A stretch of DNA of 64,000 nucleotides from Gnetum montanum (lineage: Eukaryota; Streptophyta; Gnetopsida; Gnetales; Gnetaceae), in the NCBI GenBank assembly GCA_015680685.1, contig MNCI01014376.1, positions 62,598 through 126,597 on the forward strand. The letters are read 5' to 3'. Position 1 is the first letter of the stretch; each line of letters starts with the position of its first letter. Made by a program: the position numbers and the translations under genes. The notes beneath the pieces were generated by a model, which saw nothing but the letters and a program-made list of their open reading frames with translations, was not told where the DNA came from and ran no database searches. Positions 36,033 to 49,200 of this stretch are shown piece by piece.

Positions 36033-39000
36033 ATGGATTCTGCATATGCAACCACTGCCGCTATGATCACCACCGACTTGGGTGCCACATCCGTAAATCC
36101 CATCGCCACCACTAGATCAGCTTCTGGTGCAATAGGACCTCAGGGACCATAGCATCATTCATTGAGATTACAGGGGAAAGATCCTTCACTCACCGTCTTG
36201 ACTCCTGAAGAGTATAATTTCATTTGCGTCAAGATCCAGGCAAAGCTTGCTCTTAGCCGAGCCGAGATGGAGGCAGAACGAAATTATGAGCTGATCCATA
36301 GAGGGGGCCAAGATTTCACCCCTACCATATATGACATTATCCCCCTAACTGAACATTATCATGAACTCCTAACCCAACTGTTTATGGCTAGGATTTAGAC
36401 TATGTGGTCCATTCTAGAACCTCAAAACGGGGAAGAAGAGGAAGATGAATTCGTAGCCTAATCTGAACATGCAGATTCATACCATACCCTCAGCCCCCAT
36501 ACATACATAAATCCCCTATTTCCTCTCATCAGAGAAGCTGCCCATCTCAACTCAGTCATGACTACCCAAACCCATATTCCTGTCATCCCGCAGGCCACTA
36601 CACAATCCTCAGTCTTGCAAGTACAAATACCATCTCAAAATAACATGGGGGTAGTCTCATCTCCACGTGTAATCAGTATTCCGTTGGTGGTACCTACGTC
36701 CACTGCATCCCATTTCATCCCCAAAGTGCAACCTCATGCCATGCCTATAACCCGCCTGGTGCAAAATCTAGTGCAAACCTTATCGTCACAACCCATTGCA
36801 AGGCAACAGATCGCAACTACCGTTCAATCACAGTGATCTATTCAACAACCCATGGCTGATCAGTGGATCGTGCCTATTGCACAACATGATCAATCTACAT
36901 TATACGGTGTGCAACCCTTAGCCGCATCTACCATGCATGTCCTGCAAATAAATGCACAATATCCTTACAATCTCCATCCCACACAACCGGCGACAACAAA
37001 TTTCTCCGCACAACCTATTGGGTGGTGGCTTTCACAAGCAGCTCCATCCACGAGGATAGTCCCTGTTGCACCATCTATCAACCAGGCCATCGTTCCATTC
37101 CCATTACCTGGCACTGCTCTTTCAGTCCAATCCCCTACTCCTCCTGCGTAGACTTCTTCATCACTAAGTCTGGATCAAGCTTTTTCGCTTATTTAGACCC
37201 TCACCGAGGAAGTTAGACACCTCAAAGCTGCTAGCTCTGATACGATACAAGTCATGGATTTCTACCAGGATGATCCTATCAGCCCAGTAGTTCTTATGCT
37301 GTCATTGCCTCCAGGGATGTCATTGCCCCATTTTACTAAATATAATGGGGAAGGATATCCTAATGCTAACCTTGTTACCTTCGAGTCTGAATCCTTGTTA
37401 TTACAGCAATGGCCCCATACAATTATCTGTGTCTTTGCAATGTCTCTGGTAGGTAAAGCCTTGGACTGGTATCGTGCACTCCCTCGCTCTTCCATCTCAA
37501 CATTGGAAGAGCTCCTGACATAATTTGTGACTCTCTTTAAGTAGAATTTAAAGCCAGAAGTCACACTAGACCAACTTATGGGAGTGAAGCAAGACCCACT
37601 TGAACCAGTCCAGAAGTTTATACAGCGATGGAGCGCTACTTTGAATGAAATCCGTGAGCCTATCGCGGAAGCCCATCTGCTGGCTATTTTCAAAGGAGCA
37701 GTTAATGACTTCATCAAGTCTAAACTATATTACCTTGCCCCTAGCTCCTTCAGTTAGGCTTTTGCCCAAACTAAGAGCATCCAAGATGCTGCTAAGGCTA
37801 GTAAAGACCTGACGTATGTGGGCTATAAAAATGCCAATAATAAGGGTAAAGAAAAGGGTAAAGCAACAACGACGATAGTAGCTGCACTAGCTGAGGACGC
37901 TAAAAACAAAAATAACAAGAAATCACCCAAAGTGTCTACTGAGACCACAGCTAGTGCAAGCAGCACCGGCCAAGACACACCTACCCCTGAAAAGCCTCCA
38001 CAATCAAAACCCAACTTAGAGCGTAAAGATCACTCAAAATATACAGTCCTGCCTATAAAGCATTCGGAACTGTTGAAAAAATTATTAGGGGCAGGATATA
38101 TTCAGAATAAAAAAGTATCTGAAGAAACTCTGCAGCGTCACAGGCGTCATTGTGAATTGCTGAAGAATCCTTCTTTAGCCCTACCTAACGAACCGCCAGT
38201 TCCGAAGTCTTTTAGGCTAGACCATTTTTGTGACTACCATCAATTGTGTGGTCACGATACCAATTACTACTGGGCATTGAAGGATGATATTCAATGCATG
38301 ATTGATGATGGTTCTCTGAAACTAGATGGAAGTAGTCCAACACGTCCCAAAAACCAGGCGTTGCATGTGTACAAAGACCCGTTAAATACAAATAATGCAC
38401 CGTACACCATCAACGTGGTAAGTACGAACAGTGAAGGGAAGGTACCACCTAAATAACCCTTTGTTTTACATATGCCTACCAGTTCACCCCAGGGGGCAAG
38501 TTCTTCACCGGTAGTTAGCGGCGTCTCAAGGCCACCCTTTGTTATTCAGGCACCCTCTCCAGCTATAACTCGATCTCACGTTAACAATAAAGCCACGGCC
38601 ACACCCACACCTACTCCTAAGGCACCTTTTATCCTTAGGGTACCAAAACCGTTGGTCGCTCCTTTTACGCAGGGGCAAGCTTATAACCAAAACCATCAAC
38701 TTCCACCAAATAAAAAAAAAGAAGGAGATGCATCAATTAATGCTACCAAAAACCACTCTACGCTAGGATTCGCTAAGCCCAGGCCCCTGGCCTCTATCCC
38801 TTTGCCTACACCTTATGGGCAAAACAAGGGTACAAAAACATAGCCACCTCCCCTCGACAGGAAGAAATATAACCCTCTGACTGACACTATTCCGCCTCGG
38901 GAGATTCGTATCTTAGGGAGAATGGAAGAAGATAGGGGAGATAAGCAACCCAGCTGAGAACGGGATGTCCTCAACATATTTACACAAGTCAAGCAGGCTC

Positions 39001-39809
39001 TGAAACAGAAGAACACAACATTGAGCCTCTATGACCTGCTTATGACATCCCAAAAGCACCGTGAGGCTATGGTCTGTATCCTAACATCCATACCTGTGGA
39101 TGAAGGTTTACCAGCGGAAGAGGAAGCGATACATGCTTTCATGTTTCTCCCTGCCGCTAAGTGACCCAAACCAACCCCTTTGATCTTTCACGATGAATCC
39201 ATTAAAGATGATCCCGAGAAAGGTCGAGTGATGACAAAACCCATGTTTATCACCATTCGGGTTGGTCAACATCGGATCCGGAGGGTACACGTTGATGATG
39301 GTGCGGCTACGAATGTCATCCCTTATCCTATAGTGGATAAGTTGGGCCTGGTCGATGAGATCAGTCCTACAATGACATTGTGCCTAAATTTATTCAATGG
39401 GACATGGGTTCAAGTTAAAGGGATGGTGCATATCAATTTTGTGAGAGGAGACCAATTCCCAACAGAAGCCACATTTATCGTTGTCGAGGAGATGCCCGAT
39501 TTCAACCTGATTCTAGGGAGGTCCTGGCTAGCCCAACTAAGGGTAGTTTCATCACCAATACACCAAGAGATACACCTCCCTTATGCGGGGGGAGAGGTAG
39601 TAATACATGGTGATGAAATAACTCTTAGAACTGTGAACAACATCGAAGAAGAACGGGGTTCAGAGATCGAAACGCCCGAAGATCAAACCCATGTCCAAAT
39701 TCCCGAACAAGTCAAAATGAATGATGATAGTCTAGCCTGGGTAGACCTACCATTTCAGGGAGAAGAGGATGATTTGGAAGAGTCAGGTCATAAACCTCCC
39801 TGCCCTTAA
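36033..39809 (+). pseudogene. Element B gag-pro
   Basis: One frame of 1259 codons from ATG 36033 to TAA 39807 with no frameshift, interrupted by 13 stops (36150, 36396, 36459, 36834, 37149, 37194, 37521, 37542, 37755, 38454, 38841, 38955, 39162). A P/Q/T-rich N-part precedes the gag capsid domain (about 37254-37780: LPHFTKYNGEGYPNANLVTF, GKALDWYRALP). A knuckle-like FCDYHQLCGHDTNYYWALKD (about 38226-38285) has Y where the last C is usual. Retropepsin follows (39180-39809) with HVDDGAATNVIPY, where the DSG-like triad is DDG, and FNLILGRSWLA. The layout is that of Ogre/Tat gag-pro. All stops are reachable by one C-to-T or G-to-A change. Confidence 0.85.
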
Positions 39810-40391
39810 GCACCACTGAACGTAAAGGCCATCAAGAAACAATTATGGGCTAGCGATTGACCTGAGTGGTATTTACGCGCATCATTACATTTTTACTAGT
39901 TTTTCCATTTACACTTATCAAATTTGATTTTCAGTTCTCTTTAATATACATATATTTACATTTTCTATCCATTACACCATTTACATTTACCAATTTATGC
40001 CATTTACGCTTCTTGACTTCTATTAGTCATATTAGTACGATTACGCAAACATGCACATTTTTATCAATTACACTCCCAGATGTACGCAAATGGCCCACAA
40101 CGGCCTAAAACTAATGATGGCCCGCAATGGCCTAAAACTAGCAAATTTTTTTATATCTTACACAAATGCTATAAGATGGCCCGTAATGGCCTTAAACTAG
40201 CAACTCCATTCTACAGTCATAATAATGCAATCTATCCAAAATCTTTAACAATTCTATTTATGCTTTGTATAAATAAAGACATAAAATTAAACATAAAATT
40301 AAAACCCATAAAGAAAATCTTATGATTGATCATGCCAAGATTCACATTACCATTGTTCAACCCCATAAATAAAATCATGCGTAAATCACAG
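39810..40391. other. Element B spacer between pro and the antisense gene
   Basis: AT-rich and non-coding. It would hold the 3' end of the antisense transcript and, if the Ogre model applies, the 5' splice site of a sense intron. I could not pick a convincing sense donor. Confidence 0.5.
40091..40203. repeat. Three-copy repeat GGCCCRYAAYGGCCTNAAACTAGCAA
   Basis: Copies start at 40091, 40118 and 40177, each TGGCCCRYAAYGGCC followed by TAAAACTA or TTAAACTA. The TAAACTAGCA end is the core of the minisatellite after INT in this element (49765-50420) and in element H. Confidence 0.7.
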
Positions 40392-43300
40392 TTACACATC
40401 CTCCCTAGTACCACTATCGCCTGTATCCCTTAGGTCCGCCTCTAAGCCTAACAAATCATCCTCAAATGGGCCGTCCCTTTTAGGGAGTATTCCATCATGA
40501 GGAATGTCATCTTCATGGGGTTCTTGCACTAACACTGGTTCCCCAAGAGGACGGTCTGTGTCATTACACTCGTCTTCCTGAACATGCTCCTCATCATGTC
40601 CACCTTCTTCATCCACTCCTTGTACCTATATACAATAAATACATAAGCAAAAACCATGATAAAACAAATCAAAAAATTTAAATTCAATAACATTCAAACT
40701 TACTCACGATGGTCTTGCATCCGTAGCAAAGGGAAGTTGGTCTAAACCGACCCACAGGCGTTGCATAATTTTTTCTTCGGTTAACTCAGACCAAACTCCA
40801 TCTCGTAGATTAGTTCCAGCCTTCACCTTCCCTTTCTCCACACTAGTCCATCGGGGTGGTTTGGGGAAGAAAGTGGGGACTGTAGTCTCTTCCTCGGGAA
40901 GAGTAATTTTCCTTTCCAGGGACACACTTACTGTTACCTGCTCCTGGAACTTCTCGAAGGCCTTAGATGCACCAATGACATCGAGGAACACCCACAAGGA
41001 TTGAGCTTCAATGGCAAAATCTCGATAGTGCTGATGATAAGTGATACTTTCTCACTTATAGAGATGCTTGTGATATTTTTGTTTCTGCCCCCACTCTTGG
41101 ATGCTTGCACAAAAGTCCTTCCAGTCCTGGTTCTTCTAAGCCAAGAGCTCTATTTGCATCCTTTGCTTCACCAATTTGTGACTGGTTTGCACGCTATTTC
41201 TGACCGCGGTCCAATAGTGAGCGTAGTCAATAACATCCATACGCCAGTCCTCTTCATCTATTCCTTGCGCCTGCAGGAATTCACATCTCGATCTTAAGTC
41301 TCCGACCTCTTTGGTCAGAGATATCCTTTCCTTCTATGACCTCTACAGCTTCTTCCAGAGGTCTTCATTAACGTTTTGACTCTCCCACAAGGAGCAGGTC
41401 GAGCATAACGCACATTTACGCATTTCCTCGTAAATGTTGCATGACATAACTGCCCCTTCTGATGAAGGCTCCACTGTGTCCAGGTGAATGGGCTCCACAG
41501 GGTCCCATCGAAGGTGAGCTCCTGATAACAAATATTATCAAACGTAAATAAACATTATAACCTTATAATAAAATAAGCGTACTATAGCCGTAACATACCA
41601 GCCCCAAGATCGACGTGCTCGAGGCGCTCGATCATATCACTGACAACGGCTTCCATGAAGGTAAACTTATCAGGGAATTCCCCCCACACTCTGCTTACAA
41701 CGGCGGATGGGGATGTACATCGTTCATCTATAGCGTAATTAAGTTAAAATTTCTAGTTATTAATAGAATTCCTTAAAAATTCTAATACACGGATTACCTC
41801 TGCCTGTTACAGTAGGGAATGCATCAACATTTTCCACCTCCTCTCTCTCCTCATGCACAAGGGTCTGTGCATCACTTATTCTAACAGCCGGGGCCTCCTC
41901 TTCCAAAACTGGGGCCCCTTCCCCACGCCGTAATACCACTGCCCCTATTTCAGGGGTCAACCGCTCTGTAGGTCTCCCTATTCATGCCACATAATACATT
42001 TAAATGATTCAAAATACCCTAAATAAAGCTGCGTAATATAATAATTGCCATAACTTTCACTATGTCTTTATGCTTACCAAGCAAAGGTTTACTCCGTTGA
42101 ACCCTGACTTGCACAGTTTTGTCTGTGCCACCTGCTGATTCCACAGGTGACTCGGTTAGGTGAGGCCTTTTACGCTGAATCAAGCTGTCTACTATCTCTG
42201 CCTCCAGGCACTTCCCCCGTGATGCATCACCAGTGTAAGTGGGAAGCACCCCACCTACGCTGTCAGGGCCTCGCATTCGAGGTGCCGCCAAATCCCTAGT
42301 CATTATAGAAAATGACTTCCCAATTCCCTCCAGAGGATCCTGTGACCGAGTAGTGCTGAAGAGATGGAAGATCCAGGGTTTGGATAATTGGTCTCGGTCT
42401 TGTTGCACCTAGACCCCATTCCTCTGGACCACCAAAAATTCGGCAAAACGTCGGAGGCAAGCTGTGAAGAAGGTGAAGTGCACACTGAAACAAGACTCTA
42501 GCTTTTGGGAGAGCCTGATTATTTTAGTGCGTAACCCCTCAGCGAAATAGCTTTCCCAGTCGAATTGGGTCCCTTCCTCCATCACCTCTCGCATAATACG
42601 GGCCTATTCTATAGTAAAGAACTTCCCCTGCGAGAGTGTTTTGGGGAAAGCTTGGGCTCGGAAGAGGGGATAAATAGTCTTAGCAACCTCTAATTCGATC
42701 TTTTCATAAGGGATCCCCTTGGTTTCCTTCTTAGTCCCTAACCACTCCTCCAGCTCTTCCTGACATTTGACGCTTCTCCTCGATTTTTCCTCTATGGGAA
42801 GACCATCAGAGCGGACGCCAAAGAGGTCAGTAAATAGCTGAGTGTCGATATCAAAGTTTACATGCATGTGACACACGTGTGTGCAAAAACATTCAGCTCC
42901 CTCGCTAAAGGAGTTAACCAGGGTTAACATTTCGCTTGCGGAGACATCAGGGGTTACAGCCAAGAATAAATGCATTAGCCTCGCTTCTTACAGCTTGTTG
43001 ACCAATGAAATTAGGGCCGCCGCGTGGCCAAGCCAGCGTTGTGCTTGCTTTATGTTGTCATAACGGAAGAGGAGGGTGTTCACCTCATAGCCAGAAATCG
43101 TGATGGTAATTGTACCGTTCAAAATCGTCGGTCTCCAGCTGGAAGGAAACAGAGACCAGGGGATCACCGGACACACACAGAAGACCCTACCTTCGCCTGA
43201 GGGTGAGGTGGAATTAATCAAAGGCAGAGTACCTTGAGTGGTCCGCACATGGATCAAGCAAGGATTTCCCCAAACATACACCGAGGTGCTATACGCTAGG

Positions 43301-45758
43301 TTATATGTAAACAGCGTAACAGGTGTAAAGCATGAGCGTAAATAGCGCAACTGATGCGAATGGAGCGTAAACGTAAAAGAGCGTAAATAGTATACGTGCA
43401 ACAATTAATGCAAAAACTGTAACAGATTTTAGGAAGAAAATGTAACAATGCATTTTCAAAATGAGAGTTACAATGCACCGGTCTAACGTAGTTGTGGCTT
43501 CGACACAAGGTGGACGATTAGCCCCGGTGGATGCAAGGATGACTATGATCTGGTTCAAACTATAAGCACAGCATAGAGGCTGTATGCTTAGCGTACAGGG
43601 TTGTCCAGTGTACAAGGTTCTCTACTCTAGTTCTTAGCATCTTTGTTTCAAGATTGCCAACTGACCTTGATCTCATGAAAAATTGGGGCTTATATATAGG
43701 TTTTGATGCTAGACTTGGGTTGGGCGACACATGGTGTGTTGACCAGGTGCAAAAGCGTAAAATTTACAAGTGTATAGTATGTTACATTTTCCGGGCATAT
43801 ACGCTGCATCTGGTGGGCGTAGACTCTAGGCGTATATGCTGGACGTGCTAGGCGTATGCGAACTTGGGCGTAGATGCTGTGGATGCTAGGTGTATATGCT
43901 GATGGTGGCCGAGCGTATATGTTGGAGCGTATATGCTGTGGACGTTGGGCATATACGCTAATGGGCGTTGGGCGTATACATCGGGGCGTATACGCTGATG
44001 GTTGCTTCCTTCTATCAAATCTTTCTCTGTAGTGCTGTTTCCATGCCATCTTTGGAGATTTCATGCCGGGCGTATACATCTGTTGTACCTGCTGGGTGTA
44101 CATGTGAGGTGTGCATGTTGGGCGTCTACGCTGGGCATGCCGGGCGTATACGCTGTGGATGTGAACTTGAGCGTATACGCTGAGACTGTATACTGGTGAA
44201 AATTAAGTATTGTTGAGCTCAAGATTTGCCAAGTTTGATGCCAGATGTCATTATAGTCTTTTGTGGGTCCCAGGGAACCATTTCTTGTTGACTTCGACTC
44301 TGCTTGAAGCTGTCTATGAGGCCCTCAAGCTTCAGTCATGCTGGGGAGCATCATGACTTAGCTCGATTCTTGTTGGAGAAGTACTAAGCTCAAAATTTTG
44401 TGGTGTTTCAGTAATCTCTCAGGATTTCCTAACTGATAACACGAAGCACAAGTCAAGATAGCGAAAACACTATTACGCAACATTTCAAAACAAAAAATAA
44501 TAATAATATCCTGTAAGCAACAAAACCTCACCAGGTCCAAATGGCAAAGGAAATGGAGGAAGCTTCCTTTGCACGTCCGCGAGGGTGAGGGGTGGGTTCA
44601 AAGTCCATTCCTCATGTAACCACCCGAGATTCTGACAACTCTTGAAGGAATCAGCATAACGGGTGGGATACTTAGGAATGTCGAAGGCCATTTGCCCCAT
44701 TACACCAGCGCGTACGTTGCTAGTGGATGTAAACTCATTTATTGCCGTTTTGGTCCAGGTCAATGTATCATTATTGCCTACTAACCCATTTTTGTTGATG
44801 AAAAACCTGTATCATATAACACATTACCATCCTACGCTTCGCAAATTCAGACATTAGAAAAAACATATTAACAATACCACCAATAATAATACTGCCAATA
44901 AAACAACTTACCCGCCCAAATAATACACCGTGCCTAGTGGATTATGAAAGTAAGCAGAGACATGATGAGCCATGAACAAAGTATTATACATGTGATAACA
45001 ACTAAATATGGGCATCTCCAAGATCCAACTTAAGGGCCTCAGTCCTCTGGCGCTGAGTTTACGGTCTTGGGGACGACCAGTATCAATAGCCCCGTCTATC
45101 AGGAAAGCCAGGATGCTCTGTGTAGAACCAACTAACAGATATTCCAAAATAGCTCCAGCCACATCCCCCGACAAATGTGACCACACAATAATACTGTATT
45201 TATGCAGCAAAAACTCCAGCGCACCCTTCTGAAACCATATAGACTTCCCCTGCAACCGATTCTAAGGGGGAGGAACATTGGGTACAATAGGGTTTATACA
45301 ACATAAAACCCCGACTATGTCCAAAATGATTAGGATGGGTTTCACCATGATACTATACAAAAAATAAACACGTTACCATCTAGATTTCGATTGCATGCTT
45401 AAACTATAGGAAAATTTACAAAATTATGTTTTATCCATACAGCCGAAATCGCCTAAACCCTTGTAATAGTATAAGGTTTTTCCTAGACAATGGCGATAGA
45501 TGCAATAATGTTGTATAAACCCTCGTTTTAACACGAGGTCTACATCCTAAAACTCTAGTTTACATAGATGACGCAAAAGGATAAACACAAGAAGAAGTAT
45601 ATCACCAAAATCAATACAAATAAGCAAAGGATGGCCTACCGATTCAGGGGAGTGACATCTCTCACTTCGACCAAGGCTTGAAAAGCATGCTGCAAAATCC
45701 CTTGTACTTCGTCGATTTTTACCAATTTGACGTTCTTTCCTCTCACATTCAATGCCAT
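40392..45758 (-). pseudogene. Antisense eight-exon gene inside element B, product unrecognised
   Basis: Predicted exons (minus strand, in order): 45758-45640, 45352-44912, 44806-44532, 43295-42078, 41977-41798, 41727-41599, 41521-40704, 40625-40392. Introns are 287, 105, 1236, 100, 70, 77 and 78 bp, all GT-AG (donors GTAGGC, GTAAGT, GTGAGG, GTAAGC, GTAATC, GTATGT, GTAAGT). All seven junctions keep phase and the exons total 3414 nt, 1138 codons. Nine internal nonsense codons (45262, 42988, 42604, 42409, 41343, 41334, 41136, 41052, 40704) but no shift. Exons 2-3 look globular (KSIWFQKGALEFLL, WTKTAINEFTS), exon 4 is the core (WGNPCLIHVRTTQG, KQAQRWLGHAAALISLV), exon 7 is helical, and exon 8 is strongly acidic (DEEGGHDEEHVQED). 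I do not recognise the family. It may be a captured host gene or a lineage-specific accessory ORF. Confidence 0.75.
43785..44190. repeat. CGTATACG palindromic minisatellite in intron 3 of the antisense gene
   Basis: About 15 to 20 irregular copies of GGGCGTATACGCTGNTG-like units, each centred on the palindrome GCGTATACGC or its decayed forms (GCATATACGC, GCGTATATGC). They fill a third of the 1236-bp intron, which is much longer than the other six introns. Confidence 0.75.
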
Positions 45759-46245
45759 TGTTACAATTCTAAACACCTTCACACCTGAACACCTTCACAA
45801 ATAACGCGCTACAATCTTTTGCTCTTTCTCCTTCTCTCAGTGACAGCTGAGAATTCAAATTTGCGATAGCCAACAACCTGTTTTCGATAAGAACTGCCTA
45901 CTTATATGCAAAACTAATCGACTTGATGCCCGATTTAAGTGAGACTTGCCCAAATGCTGGTGTCAGTATGAGCTGGAACCTGAAAATCAAGGCATTAATT
46001 GCGACAGATATCGCATGCATTACGGTCCGAAACGACCTTAAACTACTGTACCTTATCACTTCGTAATCGGGTCGCATTAATTACAAGCTATTCATAGAAT
46101 TCAAAATTCAGTTAGCTTCTTATGCTCCGCAACGTCATACCGTACCTTTTTTCTTTTTAGACTAAACCAAGCGTCATACACTAAAAGCTTATGGCACTTA
46201 ACTTAGCATCTTCCTAATTACTTTCATATTTGACAATTTTATAGG
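45759..46245 (-). promoter_or_regulatory. Putative promoter of the antisense gene
   Basis: On the minus strand a TATA-like box GCATATAAGTA lies at about 45901-45911, about 145-150 bp before the ATG at 45758. A CT-rich (GA-rich on minus) stretch (45820-45840) lies between. In element H the matching ATG has a TATA box at the same distance. On the plus strand the end of this block (TTTTATAG at 46236-46243) could be the acceptor of an Ogre-type sense intron. Confidence 0.5.
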
Positions 46246-49200
46246 ATAATTGGCAAATGGACGAAACTTTATCTACACTCCTAGTTTTAATAGGCCCACA
46301 TGGGGAAATCATTAGACAATTTGATCCCACACTAGTAGAAACTAACCCTGCCCTCGATGACGCAACCATAGCCACGTCAGAAACATCTCTAGACTGGCCA
46401 GAACAATCAATGCGTACACTAGACTTGGAGGCTGAAGATGTAACTGAAGACCCTCTTAACGAGGTCTCTGTGGTTACGCATAAAGGTGAGACTAAAACTC
46501 TTAAGGCTAGTTCTTTACTAGACTAGAAGGCACATGACAACATAAAATAGATCCTCCAGAACAACATCACAATGTTCGCATGGTCATACGAAGATATGCC
46601 GGGACTAGACCCAAGGTTAATACAACACAACATAATTCTAGATCCCCATATTAAATCAATTAGACAAAAAGCACAAAAAATTAAGCCATAAGTCGTGCTA
46701 GAAGTACGTGATGAGATTACTAAACTGTACCAGGCTAGTTTCATTTGCGCAATCGATTACTCAGACTGGGTATCTAACATTGTAGTTGTCCCCAAAAAGA
46801 CCGGNGATCGATTACTCAGACTGGGTATCTAACATTGTAGTTGTCCCCAAAAAGACCGGAGGGATATGCATCTGCATAGACTTCCGAGACTTGAACAAAG
46901 CTACAATCAAGGATAATTTCCCACTACCTAGTATCGACCAACTAGTGGATACAACCGCTGGGCATGCACTTTTATCCTTCATGGATGGCTTCTTAGGCTA
47001 TAATCAATTTCGTATCAACCCAGAACACCAGCTGACAATGACATTCATGACACCCTAGGGGACCTTTTGTTACACCATGATGCCTTTTGGTTTAAAAAAT
47101 GTCGGAGCTACATATCAATGAGCTATGACGTACATCTTTAGCGATTACTTCCTAGGAAGACTGAATGATTATGTTGACGATATAGCTGTTAAGTCTATAA
47201 TGTCAGAAGATCATTTAGAGGATCTAGAGTTAGTACTTAAAAGATGCTCTAAATACAACCTCTGGCTTAACCCAAAAAAGTTCATATTCGGAGTCAAAAC
47301 TAGATGCATGCTAGGTCTTGTGGTATCAGAAATTGGTATACGAGTAGACCCTGACAAAGTCAAAGCCATTGTTGAATTGACACCCCCTACAAATCTCAAG
47401 CAATTACGCGGATTGCAAGGGAGGTTACAATTTATCAAGTGGTTCATTTTAAGACTAATAGACAAGTTACACCCCATGCAGCATCTACTAAAAAAGGGGG
47501 TTAACTTCGAATGGATAGACGATTGTCAGCGTGCATTTGATAGCTTGAAGCTAGAACTTCAATGCTTGCCAACAGTATTCCCATCACAAAGGGATCAACT
47601 ATTTTACATTTACCTCACAACATCAGACGTAGCCCTAGCTACATTACTCTGTCAAAAGAGAGGTGATGGGTCAGAAGTACCCATATATTACTTGAGTCAT
47701 ACTCTATGTGCATATGAAATGAGGTATAACGAAGTAGAGCATAATTATTTAGCATTAGTATTTACGCTCAAAAAGTACAGACACTATCTCTTCCATAGCC
47801 AAGTCAACATAATCTGCAAAAATAACATCCTTAGGGCTATTACACACAACCTGTATAAAAGTAGTAAAATAGCTTGTTGGAAAGCTATCACGGTAGAATT
47901 TGATCTGCATTACATTGGTCAATCTTCTATGAAAGGCCAAGTGGTAGCTGACCAACTAATAACATCGCCTATTGACAGTCAGGCAACCATAGAGCCTAAA
48001 CTTCCAGACGAGCATGTACATAGTCTAAGCCCTGTTCTAATGGAGCTTCAACTGCTAGAGGTGGCAGTGCCGCCACAGTCATTACACTATCACCTGAGGA
48101 TGTACGTCTTCATGCTTACCGCTTGACCTTTCCCTGTACAAACAACGTGGCAGAGTACGAGGGACTCCTTAGGGGATTATTAACAGCCAAAGAGCTTGAT
48201 GTTCAACACCTGGTAATTAGGGACGATTCGATGCTTACTATAAATAAAATCACAGGAGTCTACGCCTACAAGGCTACACATTTATAGCCCTACTGCGATA
48301 TGGCTAAAGATCTTCTGAGACAGTTTGCAACAACCGATGCCCAACACGTGCCTCGAAATGACAACATGCTAGTCGATGCACTGGCTACATTAGCTTTAAA
48401 TGTGCCATCGCACCTGTTTGACACTTGTCCCACCTTAATAACCGAGTGTACATATCCTATCATTCAGATGGCACAAATATCTTCATTGCTCGAGGGTAAA
48501 ATGCTAGAGTGGTACGATAACATTAAAACCTACCTCCTACATGACGAACCACCACATGAGCTAACATGCGCACAAAAAGATGCAATCCGCAAGCGAGCTA
48601 GGCAATACGTCATCATAGGAGATAGTACCCTTTGTAGACGCTCTTTTAATGGAGTACTGCTTACTTGTGTCAACAAAGACCAAGCACAACGTATAGTCGG
48701 CGAAGTTTATGAGGGATTATGCGGAGGACATGTAGCACCATGAGCCATGGCCTCTAAAATCCGTCGCTTAGGGTATTATTGGCCGTATATGGAAAAAGAC
48801 TATCTTACAAAGGTTAAAACGTGCGACACGTGTCAACATTACGCAAACCTTATACACGTGTCACCTACAGAACTACACACGACTCAGATTACATGGCCCT
48901 TTCAACAATGGGGATTAGACATTATAGGGCCTATCACACCAAAATCTTCCGTAGGTCACAGCTTCATAATCACCGCTACTGAGTACTTCATGAAGTGGAT
49001 AGAAGCCATTCCTTTGCAAAAGATCACATCTCAACAAATCTGCCATTTCATTTTAGATAACATCATAACTAGATTTGGCCTCCTAATGACTATCGTAACC
49101 AACAATGGACCACAATTTAGCAGTATGGAAACCAAATCTTTCTGTAATAGCCTTGGTATCAAACAATCTTTTTCCTCCCCTTATTACCCACAAGCGAATG

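Noticed and set aside
43296-43404. Start of the minus-strand frame at 43404
   Set aside because: The first 36 codons lie in intron 3 of the antisense gene. The acceptor at 43296 keeps phase with exon 3, so the real exon starts at 43295.
43690-44103. Minus-strand frame of 137 codons rich in Y, P and R
   Set aside because: It is a translation of the CGTATACG minisatellite in intron 3, with no family resemblance.
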